A DNA stretch of 64,000 nucleotides from Pseudo-nitzschia pungens (GCA_037355855.1 CM074763.1:5270001-5334000), one strand, 5' to 3'. Counted from the first letter of the stretch, positions 20,243 to 32,287 are shown. Numbers and translations: made by a program. Notes: a model not told the origin generated them from the sequence alone.

Positions 20243-21229
20243 GCAAAAACGCAGAACAAGGACGGAATTGGCATTTCTCCTATCAATATCAGCAGCGATG
20301 CCGAGGAGCGTGTGAAAATCGTGCCATGCCTGGGAGTCCATCCCTGGTTTCTGCACGAATTGGATCCCACAGACGATTGGGCCATGGTGTCGTCGTCGTC
20401 GTCGTCCTCATCATCGCTCGATAACGATCAGCAATTGGTTCCCAAGTGGACGGCGGACCTCGAAGAACTCTTGAAGCAACATCCAGAGGCTCCTGTTGGT
20501 GAAATTGGCCTCGATGGCTTTCATTTTCGTTTGGTGGAAAGCAATGGCAATGGCAATGGCGAATCTCGCCAGGAGCTTACGACACCAATGGACACACAGA
20601 TCCAAGCGTTTGTCCTCCAGCTCGAGATCGCGACCCGACTCAAGCGACCCGTCAGTCTCCACTGTGTTCGCGCCATGGGAAGCATTATGGACGCCATGGA
20701 ACGAGTGGCATCGGAATACTACGAGCGGTTGGTGGCAGCAGTTGATGATGGAGTGATCGATCCCGGCACCATCGACGAAAGCGAACTCCTGGTTCTCCCC
20801 CCCCGAATCTATTTCCATGCCTTTGGGGGCAAGGCTTCCACCGTGACGCAGCTGATCAAGACGCTGGAAAAGCCGAGACGGATCAAGCTCCGCAATAACA
20901 GCGGCAGCAACAGCAAGTCGAAAAAGAAGTTTCTCAAAATCACTCCCCCCAAGCTGTACTTTGGCTTTGCCCCACCGGTCAATTTTCAGAGCCCCAAGAC
21001 GCCCTCCGTGGTGAAAGCCGTGGGCCTGGACCGATTGGTCCTGGAAACCGACCGCGAGGACGTCCGATCGATCGCTCCCGATTGTAGCCTGGCCGTCCCT
21101 TGGCTGGCGTCAATCCTCGGGGTTTCCAAAGACGAGCTGATTCGTGCCACGAACGCCAACGCGCGGGACCTGTACTCCCATTCTTCGTCCGGGGATGTGG
21201 AGGATCGCGATGATCCTCCATCGTCGTAG
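19922..21229 (+). CDS. TatD-family metal-dependent hydrolase
   Basis: 435 residues from ATG 19922. Family landmarks appear in order: the first metal site as DAHNH (residues 10-14), CLGVHPWF (about 138), GEIGLDG (about 193), SLHCVRAMG (about 244), FHAFGG, and the late LVLETDRED (about 375). These match TatD enzymes, which are TIM-barrel phosphodiesterases with 3'-5' exonuclease activity on DNA or RNA. The start is chosen because the catalytic DAHNH normally lies within about 10-15 residues of the N-terminus. A 16-residue Gln run from (CAA)n at 20195-20242 and a short Ser run interrupt surface loops, and the Gln run is likely to vary between individuals. No targeting signal is seen. Confidence 0.9.
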
Positions 21230-22733
21230 TCGCTGTCGCCGTCGCCGTAGTGAGGCCGAGACTCGGAGACGTGGTGGGCGGTGCTTTATTTTTCTTGCTG
21301 GAGGATGATTCGAACGAGAGCACCGTTGCAACATGGCACATAGAACTGCGAAGGCTCGCGTTGGGATTGATTCTTGGTAGTGTGCGCGAACGACCAGGTC
21401 CCAATGACACGGTGATAAACAATGCAAACGATTCCATTCGTTCAAAATGGACAATATATCGAATCGAAACACCAATTCACAAACGACCCTTTCGCAAAAA
21501 CGGGTGGGGGAAGGAGATTATTGGTTGGGAGTGCCACCAGCAGACGAGTGAGAACAATTTCACCGAACCAATGGATAGGAGAGATATGAGGTGACCTCCC
21601 GGTCAGAACAAGCAAATCAGCGTTTTGTTTTCATCGAACCCCATCGATATCGGATCGCATCGCAGTCACCGGGGACGGTCTCGCAGCGCCAGAACAAATC
21701 ATTCGGAATCCGTGGCGTTTCAAAACAGTTTCTGCGAATTACAGAACACAACACACAACACACAACACACAACAAACAACCTATAGTACTTGCACCCGTA
21801 ACGAAACTGTTCAAAATGTGTGTCGTGTTCGTGCACCCTGTTTGGATCACAACGCAATATTCTCGAATACCGCGAATGGATGTTTGTGTGGAATCCAATC
21901 ACTCGATTGTTGCCATTACAAACTACCGGCAGAGTGCAACAACGAAACACCCGTGGTAGTGCAGTACGGTGCAATATGGAACTGTGGAAACGAAACGAGG
22001 CTGTTGGGGACAGGACCAGAGATGATAGGTTGTGCAGTTTGTTTGTTGAAGTATTTTATTTCTATACTATTATTATTATTGATTCTCTTGGTATTATTAT
22101 ACTGTAGTGAAAAATGAATTACAACGTTGATTACTGTTGCTGCCTCCGAAACGTTCGGAGGCTCGAAGAGCGATTGCGATGGTTGTGTTGGTGAAAATTT
22201 TGTGGTGATTGTTTTCGTGTGGAGTGGGGTGGAGTTGAGTTGAGTGAAGTAAAGCAAAGCAAATGGAAACGGAGAGTTCCTTGCTTTTGCAACAACATTG
22301 CTTTGCGACCATCGAGTTTCGTTCGTCCGTTTCGTTTGTTTCGACATTGGTGACCAACTGTATCGAATGACAATGTACATAAGATACTCGGACCGACCGT
22401 TGTTGGGTTGTCTTCTCAGAGCTCCTTTTCGTGTGTGTGTGTGTGTGTGTGCGTGTCGTGATTGTTTCCGATAATCGGGATTGGGATTGTGTGGTGGATC
22501 GAACGAACCGTCCGTTGACAAGAAAGCCAAACAATTTCGCCCAATAAGGAAAGAACCAACTTGGTGGGCATTGGGTTCCCTCCATTGATTTTGGCATTCT
22601 TTCTTTCCAACCGCAAAGAGCCTTCCGGGAAGACGTTGTCTGAATCATCAACGAGGAGTCGGTCGAGAGGTATCACAATAATAGAACAACTCACGAGCAA
22701 GAGCATTCCTTGCGGTACATTATTCCCTTATCT
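21230..22733. other. Convergent intergenic region
   Basis: Between the 3' ends of the TatD gene (+) and the glucanase gene (-). It contains an (ACACA) run near 21745-21780, a TTATTATTATT run near 22065 and a (GT)n microsatellite at about 22431-22455. No supported gene. Confidence 0.55.
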
Positions 22734-24839
22734 CTAGACCTTCAATTCGGTGTATCCCAGTCGCTCGCCCTTGGACCGCCAGACCTTTTTGTGAACAGCA
22801 AAGGCCACCGCCACCGCCAGTCCGAGGCTCACCGGAAGCAACCACGGTGACTCGGAGTAGTGGCGTGGATCCCACCAGGGCCGGGCCGGATGCCTCGGAA
22901 TGTCGGCGGGAATGTTGGGATCGCTCATGACGAGATCGTCGTTGACGGTCCATCCCTGCCAATAGTTCCAGTCGAGCGTTCGCGGATCGGGGTACTCGCT
23001 GACGATCGAGTAGCTGTCATCGGTGCGGTGGTAAATGTCGAGGCAGGTCCCGTAGACGCTCTCGGACAGAACGGTCGGTTCGGGGATGGGTGGCATCCAT
23101 CCCTCGGAGAGTCCCCGCAAAAAGTCCCACTCGGCAAAGGCACCGCCCCTAGGAGCAATGAAAAAAGTAGAAAAAAATGCATCCAAAGCAATCGAAACAG
23201 CAATGACCAAATAGGCAATCAAAAAAAAGGAAGATACGGTCAGATCCAAATAGAAGAACACGCAATGATTTTCTTAGTAATCGCGCAAACGACATGACAC
23301 GACAAAACACGACAAGACTCGACTCCTACCACCAACCGGCGGTACGTGTACTTGTACTTGTATTGTGCTGTGCTGCATTGGATTGGATTCCTCCAAAAGC
23401 ATTTCGCAACTATTCTGGCTAGTAGCACCGCACTCACTCCATCTTGAAGTTCCAAAAGAGCCATCCCGAGCTGATTCCGGGTGCCTCGTAGGCCACCATT
23501 TGTGCCTCGCAAAAGTTTCGCAAAAAGCTGGTCCGTCCGGCCGAGAGCGTCCGGTTCCTGCTGAGGCAGCTCCCCGGTCTTGGAAATCCCCTCCATGAGG
23601 TCCGGCAGCAAGGCCGTCGGCAGCTTGTCAAAGGCCCCGGACCACTCCCCCGTCAACCGCGACACGCCCTTGCTGGGAATCTGTTTGGCATCGCCGTCGA
23701 CGAAGCAGCAGTCCGACACGGTGGACGTGTCGTGCCGACAGACGTAGGCGATGTGCTGCCGGGGCGTGAAGGACCGTCCCTGCTCGAAAAAGACGTGGTA
23801 CGGGTGGCTGTCCAGATAGGTGTCGTGATAGACGTCCGGATCGAGCCAGAACTCGCCGTCGTTGAACCGATAGGTCCGAAAGGTGTCCCCGACAAAGACG
23901 GACGTGGATTCTCCCAGCGTCGCCCGCAGCACCCTGAGGGCGTCGTCGTAGTACTTTGCGAATGACGTCCATGTCGCAATCGGCAAAGGGCTCGTTGAGA
24001 ATCCCGAATCCGGTGACCACGTCCCCCAGTCCCTCCTCGACGACGCCGCGGGCAAGGTCGGTCAGAATCTCGAGGGTTCTCTGGACGTGGCGGGGGTTCT
24101 TGGACCAGCCGTCGCAGGAGGACCTTCCCAAATAGTGGCCGCTGTTGTCAAAGCCGTTTTCCGACCCGGGCGCTCCGTGCAGATCGGCCCACACGACGAG
24201 TCCGAGTTCCCGGCACCACTCTGCCGCCCGGACAAAGTACTTCCAGCCCCCGGGAATGTACGGCTCGCCCTCGCTCTCGACGAGGCTCAGGCCCGGGATC
24301 CCCCGGATCCAGTATCCCATGGGAATCCTCAGGTGGGTGACGCCGTTCTCTTTGAGCTTCTTGAGATCGTCAAACGTCAGAAAGGTGTCCCAGTGGCGCT
24401 CCATGTATCGCGTGGCGGTTTCGATGCCCCCGGGAGAGGATCGGAGGACCTGTCCGAGCGTGTATTCGTCGACGGGATAGTCCATCCCGTCCTCGGTGAT
24501 ACCGATCCGGATTTTGGTGGGCGTTCCGTCGCCCTTGAGCCCGTGGATCAGGTGGTAGTCCACGGCTTCCTTGGCCTTGATCGCCAGAACGGGCTTGCAG
24601 GAGTTCTCCGTGTCGCAGAGGTCGGCAGCGCTCGAATCGTCATCGGGATTAAAATCGAGACCAACCTGGCCCGGATAGTAACACAGAGATCCCTGAAGGT
24701 GACACGAATTGACGGCAAACAGATACGGCGTGATGAAGCGTTCCGCCATGAGCCATCCTCCGATGTTCACCCCTCGGATCCATTCTTGCGGTTTTGTTGT
24801 TGTTGATGTTGTTGTTGTTGTGGTTGTGGGATCCGACAT
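22734..24839 (-). pseudogene. GH5 exo-beta-1,3-glucanase with two frame breaks and one intron
   Basis: From ATG 24839 the frame gives WIRGVNIGGWL, LRIPMGYWI, WADLHGAPG and the acid/base motif GILNEPF, all typical of glucan 1,3-beta-glucosidase (GH5, Exg type). The match then jumps frame near 23955-23957 (one extra base in an AAA run), continues with the nucleophile motif TGEWSGAFD, and jumps again near 23511-23526 (one extra base) into EAPGISSGWLFWNFKME. A GT-AG intron (23437-23149, donor GTGAGT) joins this to GGAFAEWDFLRG, and the protein ends with one C-terminal membrane helix and a basic tail at 22734. Removing two bases gives 604 residues without stops. The role would be turnover of beta-1,3-glucan (chrysolaminarin or wall callose). 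It is either a recent pseudogene or carries assembly indels. Confidence 0.85.
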
Positions 24840-26545
24840 GCTGGCAAGCGATAGGATGGGAAGCGATAAGATGGGATGCAATCGGTTCGTTCCTTTGTTC
24901 GTTCCTTCGTTCGAGAAGCAGTGGTTGGATCGTACCGATGAAGGGGGTGCCGTTTTCTCGCACCTTTGCTACGGATGTTGTGGAAGTGATGTGCTTCTCA
25001 CAGAATCGGTAGTCGCCTCGTTGATTGAATAGATTGAGATTGAAACTCCGATGGATTGAGTTTGGGAACAAGCGAAGTTTTCTTTGCTTTGGTAGAACTC
25101 GTACTAGGTAAGGTTTACTGTACGTGATACGAGTAGAGTAAATTACGAAGTACATGTAATTTCAAACCTTACTCCCAAGGCGGCATTGTTCTTTTTCCCG
25201 TTTCGTGGATTGACGATGATGATGATGATGATGATGATTCAAAAAAGCTGTTTGGGAAAGGAGATACAATGCACACGTCTCAATTTGCGAACGACGTGGA
25301 GCAAAGATTAAAAAAATACGGTAAGTTACTTCATTTTTTTAAAAAAAAAACAATACTCGTAATCACGTCCCAACCCGCAACTCGCAACTCGCAACAACAC
25401 ATACCGGTATCATAGATAAGATCTTATCTCTTGGTCGTACGTACACGTAAGATATTACCGTATGAGACTGTGATGTCGGAAGTCGGAAACAAACTAATGT
25501 TGCATTCATATCCTACGTACATTATCTTCTTACATTGTAAAATTATTACTAAGTACTTCGTACTTCGTAGAAGTGTCGGCAACGGCGTGCAACCATTATT
25601 TTAAAAAACAACTGGAACAATCGAGGCCAATTACCGGTAATTTACTGTGCTGTAAGGTAAGGGATTTAGTAAGACCTAACGGTAAGGTTAAGGTTTAGTA
25701 CGGTAAATCTTACTTCTGGCCGCTGAAGATTGTTTGAGGATCACGTAAGTTATTGCATCCTACTAGACTTTGTAAGCAAACACCACCATGATGATGGACA
25801 GCTCGTGGTGATGATGAGGCTGATGTTGCTGCTGGTGGACTCTCTGCTAGTACTGCTGCTGCTGCTGCTGCTACTACTAACACTAGTAGTAGTACTAGTA
25901 CTAGTACTAGTAGCACCAACACCACCAGCTAGCTAGTACGACGGTAAGGTCTTAATTACTGGTCTAAGTTTTTTTCACACCACCCCAATCAATCACAAAG
26001 CAATAAGAACAAGCAATGATGACTCGACAGGCAAGAAGTGGCGCGGACAAAAATTATACGAAGTAATAAGAATCTTACTCTTCTCAAGCTACTACAGAAT
26101 GCCGGTAACCTTACCAATGACAAGATCACCAAAAAATGGTTGACACCACTGCAACCAATGACATCAAAAAAAGAACCCCACTTTTACGTCTACTGTACGA
26201 GTACCGGTACAAGTACTATTATGTAACGTATGATACCTGTATGTACGGTAATTACCATAATTGGTTTCATAAGATTTTTTTACCTTTCACTTCAAAAAAA
26301 CCTGTATTGAATAAACCTTACTGTACTTACTCGTACAATGTACGACGGACCGGTACCGTACCTTTTGCATACTGAATGAATCATAGATCAATCAAAATCA
26401 TCATCGAAATATAATCTCGTACAATACGCTACCAAAGGTTACACGTCGTTGTACTACTAGTCGTACAACTTATCGGCGACTGGTTGTTTGGTTCCATGCT
26501 GTCCTCTAACTCAGTCGCCCCAATAATATTGAGCCTATGTATTCG
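24840..26545. other. Intergenic stretch, no gene seen
   Basis: Upstream of the minus-strand glucanase. It contains a (GAT)n run at about 25217-25240, an A-rich tract near 25335-25352, trinucleotide CTG/TAG-rich repeats at 25815-25925, and many members of the TAACCTTAC/TTACCGGTAA motif family. A small glutamine/leucine-type frame over the trinucleotide repeat is not considered a gene. Confidence 0.55.
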
Positions 26546-26811
26546 TGACGTCACGATTTCAATTTCAACATTCTCCCGTCGTAACACTCTTCTCGGTTTG
26601 TGAGATGTACTTTCGTGACGTCAGTGTCACGAATCATATTGTACGGGACTGGATTGAATGAACAGGATTGGCTTATGATTACGTCAGTGTTTTGGAGAAA
26701 GTTGTTTTTGAGGCTACCTGTGACGTATTTGTTGCAAACATCTAATTTTCGATTGGGCAGATTTATTTGTTCAGATTTTTCCGCTACCGGATTTATTCCA
26801 TCCTATGACGT
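26546..26811 (+). promoter_or_regulatory. Cluster of five TGACGT (CRE/bZIP-type) elements upstream of the carbonic anhydrase
   Basis: TGACGT cores occur at 26546-26551 (within the palindrome CGTGACGTCACG), 26616-26621 (as TGACGTCA), 26681-26686 (reverse strand), 26721-26726 and 26806-26811. All lie 460-720 bp upstream of the carbonic anhydrase ATG at 27269. By chance about 0.1 would be expected in 266 bp on both strands. TGACGT is the core of the CO2/cAMP-responsive elements shown in Phaeodactylum to control plastid carbonic anhydrase through a CREB/ATF-like bZIP factor. Control of this gene by CO2 is therefore an inference from motif and position. Confidence 0.6.
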
Positions 26812-27268
26812 AGTGTAGTTGTCAGCAAAAAATATGAATACTGCTTAATGATTGGTCAATAATTTCGCTTGATTCGGTGGAATTCAAGTTACCATCTTAT
26901 TTCCGAACTTTTCATTGGCATCAGTAACTTACGAGAGCTTCGATTCGATTCCGAAACATTTTACTTTTGACATACAAATGCAACAGCCACGTAGAATCTG
27001 AACCATTGCTCCCTACGAGCGAGCGTGCATACCTCTATATATTATTTTCCTTTCTTTGTCGAGATCCAGAATTGCCAATTGTAGTTTTGCATGACACGCT
27101 AAATACTGAGAAACTTGACAACCAAAACCGAAGGGGTACGTTTCTGCATCTTTTCATAATTTTCTAAATCTTTGCAGAAAGATTATCATCTTCCACTTCG
27201 TGCAGCTTGCTCACAGGATCCTTTTTATTTTTAGACTACTAAACTAAATCTCTATTTCTCAAGCCAAG

Positions 27269-28439
27269 ATGGTTGACGCCGAAGCCCCCAAGCCTGCCGA
27301 CAACAAGACCACCTTCGTCGCTGTAGCTGCCGCCGGATTCCTTGTCTGGGCGATTGCCGTTACCGTCATGCTCGGAAACGAGAGAAGCAAGGAAGAATGT
27401 CGCTTGTCGTGCCTGTCGTGGAGGAATCCACCTCCATGTTGGGAAAAGGAGCCTCCCTAAAGGCCGAAAACGTCTGCCACAAGAAGAAGATTGACCTTCC
27501 CAACATCGAGTGCTTCACTTACCTCGATGACGATGGTGCCGATGTCAGTGGAGAGGTCGTTGTAAGCCGGACCCCAGGCCGGTGCCAACGTTACCGCGGG
27601 ACACAACTGGTGATCCTCGAGGTCGATGTCGAGCCCATCACCACTCCTTACTACCAAGCCGGACTCTGCCCCGTCAACGTCCACTGGCATTTGGGTACCG
27701 AGCACTACTCTGCCGGAGAAGTACGATTGCGATGCCAGCATCCACGACTGACCACCGAGAACTCGGCGAGGAGAAGGTCTGCGGACCTACCCCCGTCCAC
27801 GAGCGCCGCAAGCTCGCTGGAAAGGCCCGCCAGGGATTCCAGTGCAACTACTACGACGCCAAGGATCCCAAGTTCACCAAGCCTTACGAGTGGAAGTTCT
27901 GTGACAAGTCCATGGAGGTTGGACAGACCTACGAGGTCCACTGGCCCCACTCTGCTGCCGGAGCCTGCGGAACCCCCAACCAGTACCAAACCCCCTTCTA
28001 CGATGGTGTCATGTGCAACCTCGACATTGGAAACCCTCCTCACTCTCAAGCCCCAAGACATTGCGTCTGCCGTTGGTGTCCAGGCCCAGATCTTCACCAT
28101 TGTCAACGATGAATCCTACTACTACCCCGACCTCTTCCGCGGTATGATTGTCGAGCCCGAGCTCGGAATGGGATCCGACATGGCCATCTACACCGGATCC
28201 ACCACCGGAACTACCCGTGACAACACCAGTCTGTTCTTCCTACACCCCCATCACCTGGCAGGTTCGACCGCAAGTGCCACTTGATCTCCGCCTCTTCCTT
28301 CGACAAGATGTGCGCCGACATGATGGAACAACGCGACGACATGTCCGATGATCTCTACGCCCATGGATCTCGTGTCTTGGTCGACGATGCTCTCGTTGCC
28401 AACAACTACGCCACCCGTGGACGCCGCGCCCGTGCTTAA
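27269..28439 (+). pseudogene. Delta-class carbonic anhydrase, frame broken by about eight indels
   Basis: ATG 27269 opens a frame with a hydrophobic anchor (FVAVAAAGFLVWAIAVTVML). The delta-CA signature CPVNVHWHLGTEHYSAGE, with the His cluster that binds the metal, is at about 27665-27720. Further conserved blocks follow in other frames: GEEKVCGPTP, YEWKFCDKSMEVGQTYEVHW, FTIVNDESYYYPDLFRG, SYTPITWQV and FDKMCADMMEQRDDMSDDLY, ending at TAA 28437-28439. Single-base changes needed are about +1 near 27563, 27721, 27749, 28040, 28225 and 28265, and -1 near 27395 and 27608. After them the frame is fully open for 388 residues. Delta-CAs interconvert CO2 and bicarbonate in diatom carbon concentration. 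Eight indels with no nonsense codon suggest assembly error or very recent loss. Confidence 0.85.
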
Positions 28440-29708
28440 ATTTTCCAAAACAGCACCATGCAGCCATGCATCCTTACACCAAAAAACACACACACAGAAT
28501 TACATATGTAGTGCATCTCTTTTGCTTTTTCTTGCCGCTTGGAATTCATTCCAATGCGGAGTGGTATCAACGAACACAACCGTAACGAACACAACCGTAT
28601 CTTATCCAGCTATGGTTGGTCCATTGATTTATTTGTCCTTCTATTCTATATTTACGTTCGAAGGAACCAACTGTGTCAACTTCCTAACTAATGTAGCAAC
28701 TTTTTAAGATCGACTGCCAACCCATCTAGTTAGTAGTTAGTTATTTATTTCACAAGTAAACGATCCTGTCGTTGGCATCCCATGAACAACAATACGACGA
28801 AGAACGAACGGAACATATACGACGTAGAAGTGTAGGGTGCGTCCCGCTGATGTGACACAAACCACACTATGGTCCATCGAACGGTGACGGAAGACGTGTG
28901 GGATGAACGCGATGCCGTAGTTCGTGTGGAACCAGATTTCGAAACTAACCTGATGGCAAATGCCGACATACTCCAATCGAGGGGAGAAGCACACTACTAT
29001 GTACTACACAATACGCTTACTGGTAGGTCGTGGGTGACGTCCAAACACAGGAGAAGGAACAAGACAGCAAAGCACAAGACACTACCGGTACTCTATAAAA
29101 CGAAGTTCACTGCGGTTATTGATATCTTTATCTCCTGCAGAGTAGAGAAAACACTCTTCTGACAAGATTGCATTGTTCGTTAGGTGTCTAACCACTCGGT
29201 TGACTATCATTCCTGCAGCAGTGTCGATTTTCATCCATATAGTATTATATTATAATAGTAATAGAACAAAGGTAGTAATATTTGAATCTGAAATATCAAA
29301 ATCAATCAATCGATTCCTTTTGCCCTTGGGGTGAACGAACGAGAAAAACAAAAGTGAACAACGAATCAATCGCATGGACAACATGTGTTGGTCCTCGATC
29401 ACCGCACTGGTGGAAATGATATTGGAATTCTGTGGTGGGCATGGTCTGGGTTTGTAGTCGGAAACCTTTCGAAACTCAGGTACCTGCTAGTACTTGTAAG
29501 GTTAAACTAATGAAAGTGAGAATTATATTCTTATGAATCACGAGAGTATGATTTGTTCTCCATGCTCTTGGATACATTAAAGTGGAAAATGAATTTGCTC
29601 TGTCCCTCGACACGTTTCCTCTGCACCGGAATATGCTATCGACACAACGGCAAGATTTTTTTAAAGTTTTAGTAGTACTAGTAGTAGTAGCAATCTCGAC
29701 AAAGTGTC
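28440..29708. other. Convergent intergenic region
   Basis: Between the carbonic anhydrase (+) and the fasciclin gene (-). Two adjacent CGAACACAACCGTA units are present near 28572-28600. Short frames on both strands show no family features. Confidence 0.55.
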
Positions 29709-30977
29709 TCAAAAGCTGCTCGGTGTCAAACTGGGTCCGTCGCTCGGTTGCAGACTGGCCAAAAAACTCGGACCGTCGCTCGGCACCAAACTGGGACCGT
29801 CGCTCGGCATCAAACTGGGACCGTCGCTCGGCACGGAGCTCGGCGTCGGAAACTTCTCCTCGAAATGTTTCTCGAGCTTCGCCCCAAAGTTCTCGAACTT
29901 GCTCCTGATCGCGTCGTTGATTCTGCCCACGAGGCTCGTCTCGGTTTCTCCTGGTTCTATCACAACTATATCCGATACCGTGGTAGATGATTCTGTTGAA
30001 CTGAAGGAACTGCTTTCGGTTGCTGGTTCGCTTGGCGTTAGTGTTGGCACACCGGTTGGCACGTCGGATGGCATCGTGGTGGGTGCCGCAGTGGGTGCCG
30101 CAGAGGGTGCCGCGGTTGGTGCTGCAGAGGGTGCCGCAGTGGGCACTTCAATGGGTGCCGCGGTGGGTACTCCAATGGGTGCCGCGGTGGGTTTTGCGGT
30201 GGGTGCTCCAAAGGGTGAAGGGGTTGGAAAAGCCGGTGCATGAGTCGGACCAGCCGGTGAATGAGTCGTAGGAACAACAGGAGGAAGAAATTGGCTCGGC
30301 TTGATGACTTTGTCTACCGGGTGAATGAATCCATTGCCGTATTGTATGTTCATGTTTTCTCGTCCCAAGAACTGTGGACGGTCAACCGCTGTATTGCCTC
30401 TTCCCACTTGGTATCTCGGCGTCCCATCCAGTTCGCAGTGGGTCGCGATGGGTTCTCCGGGATTCCTGGTCTCCAACTCTTTGAAGCAGGTGTTGCTCAA
30501 ATCCTCGAAGGAAATTGCTCGCTTGAGGATGTGGGTGTTGAGCAGGGTCTGCATGTCCACATCGGGAGGAAGGATGGTATAAATTGGCGTCAAAAACGCT
30601 TGGTCTACCGGAGCAAACAGCGTGAAGACATCGTTGGGGCCTATGTTCCAGCTCGCCGCTTCGGCTCGCCCCCCGATGGTGTTGTTCGCCTTGGTTTCAT
30701 TCATGATCCGGCACAGGATGGAAAATCGATCGTCACCACAGAGGGCCGATTCCACCGTATCTTGTGTTCCCGAGGTCGCTTGACCAGACGACGACGACGT
30801 CGCACCGGTGCTGCCCCTCAGTGAATTTTGCGCACCACCACCACCACCACCACCACCAGCAATCTTGGCCTCTTCGAGTTCTTGCGGGGTGAGTGCGGCT
30901 AGCGACATCGAAACGGAGTTGGCGAGGATGGCACCTGCGGCCAGTCGTCGCAGTGATAAGATATTACAAGACACCAT
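29709..30977 (-). CDS. Fasciclin (FAS1) domain protein with Pro/Ser-rich stalk
   Basis: 422 residues from ATG 30977 (the frame upstream has no ATG). A signal-peptide-like N-terminus (RLAAGAILANSVSMSLAA) is followed by a Gly run. One FAS1 domain at about 80-230 shows the H1-like VFTLFAPVDQAF, LLNTHIL and the closing GFIHPVDKVIKP. Then come PTAAP/SAAP repeats, a Ser-rich acidic stretch, a short amphipathic segment (about 355-385) and a C-terminal PSDGPSL repeat encoded by a roughly 24-bp minisatellite near 29735-29840. FAS1 domains mediate cell or matrix adhesion. Together with the stalk this points to a secreted adhesive or wall-associated protein. No transmembrane helix or GPI signal is obvious at the C-terminus. 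No introns were detected. Confidence 0.88.
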   Translation of the reverse strand: MVSCNILSLRRLAAGAILANSVSMSLAALTPQELEEAKIAGGGGGGGGAQNSLRGSTGATSSSSGQATSGTQDTVESALCGDDRFSILCRIMNETKANNTIGGRAEAASWNIGPNDVFTLFAPVDQAFLTPIYTILPPDVDMQTLLNTHILKRAISFEDLSNTCFKELETRNPGEPIATHCELDGTPRYQVGRGNTAVDRPQFLGRENMNIQYGNGFIHPVDKVIKPSQFLPPVVPTTHSPAGPTHAPAFPTPSPFGAPTAKPTAAPIGVPTAAPIEVPTAAPSAAPTAAPSAAPTAAPTTMPSDVPTGVPTLTPSEPATESSSFSSTESSTTVSDIVVIEPGETETSLVGRINDAIRSKFENFGAKLEKHFEEKFPTPSSVPSDGPSLMPSDGPSLVPSDGPSFLASLQPSDGPSLTPSSF

Positions 30978-32287
30978 GGTCACTGACTGCACGTACAACA
31001 CGGTATTATTGTAATCCGATGCAATGCTATTCGATATACTATACTACTGAAAGCCTCTTGCGCGTTCGACTTGGCGTTACGTTGGCGTTATGCATGGGTT
31101 GAGGGTTGGAATGTTCCGCAATCCTCGATGGTTCGATTGTTCCCTCACAGAAAAAAATTGAGCGAGCGGTTTGCGATTTTGAAATCTTGGAATGCATTTG
31201 GTTGACGGTGAACTCATAACTCATAACTCGTGTTGTTGTGTGACTGACTCCGAACGAGTACAATACGTACCGTACGGCAGGTAAACCTTACTGTTTACAT
31301 AGCCAGGCTATTTCGGGCTACCGGTGTCCGATCGCCAATCGCCAATGAATGATAATTTTCGGCATGCCTAAAAATAAGAAACTGGAGTAATGAAAAAATC
31401 ATACCGTCGGAACTGTACACGTGTGAACAAATCCCATGCGCGGAGAAGAAACGATGAATTCGAAAGAAGAAGATAAATTTGAGAAAGAAAATAATACGAA
31501 GTACCTCATTACGCGACTACCGTACGTACGTGGACGTACTACGTGTACCAAGTAAACAATGTATTTAAAAAAAAAAATACTACCGGTATCTTAAGGTTAC
31601 CTCGTAATAATACAGTACCGGTTCGGTTAAGTAATAATGCTATAGTACATGTACCGTAATTACGGTAACTTACCGGTACGCGTAAAACGAAACGACCAAC
31701 TCACAGATGTAGGAGGAACGAGATTTGGCTTTGCGTAAGCCTTACTCGTAATTAATTTCTCATAGTGCCTGTTTCTGGGATAGAACTGGATTAGTCTCAA
31801 ATTCGTGCTTGGCTCGTCCGTCAGTCGTTCAGACCGCGATGGTATTGTGGCTTCTTTGTCGCTCTGTTGGTGGGTTGCGATCCTTCAAATCCTTACGACT
31901 GAGATGGGTAAGGTTAACTTTTAATCTTACGGTAAGGTTTTATTTACCGTACGAATAAGTTATCGTGATATTCCAATAATTTTGAAAAACCTTATTGTAA
32001 TGAACAATTGATTGTTGATCAACTCAAAAGCCAGAGGGAACAGTGAACAGGAACAGTGAACAGGAATAGTGAACAGGGAACAGGAGCAGTGAACAGGAAC
32101 AGTATTAGGATCAGAACTGGAACAGGAATCGCTGTGACATCGGATCTCGGATCTCAGATCTCGGATGGAACGAGCAACGAAAGCACCTCTTTCTGACAGA
32201 AACTGAAACTGAAACAGAAGCAGGACTGCATCTGCACAACCAGCAACGATAGAACACTACAAGTTCCCACCTTGATCACAACCCGCA
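30978..32287. other. Divergent promoter region with a GAACAGTGAACAGG minisatellite
   Basis: Between the fasciclin gene (-) and eIF2D (+). About 32037-32125 holds five or six imperfect copies of a GAACAGTGAACAGG-type unit just upstream of eIF2D. Several TAACCTTAC/TTACCGGTAA motif members occur at 31280-31990. No gene seen. Confidence 0.6.
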
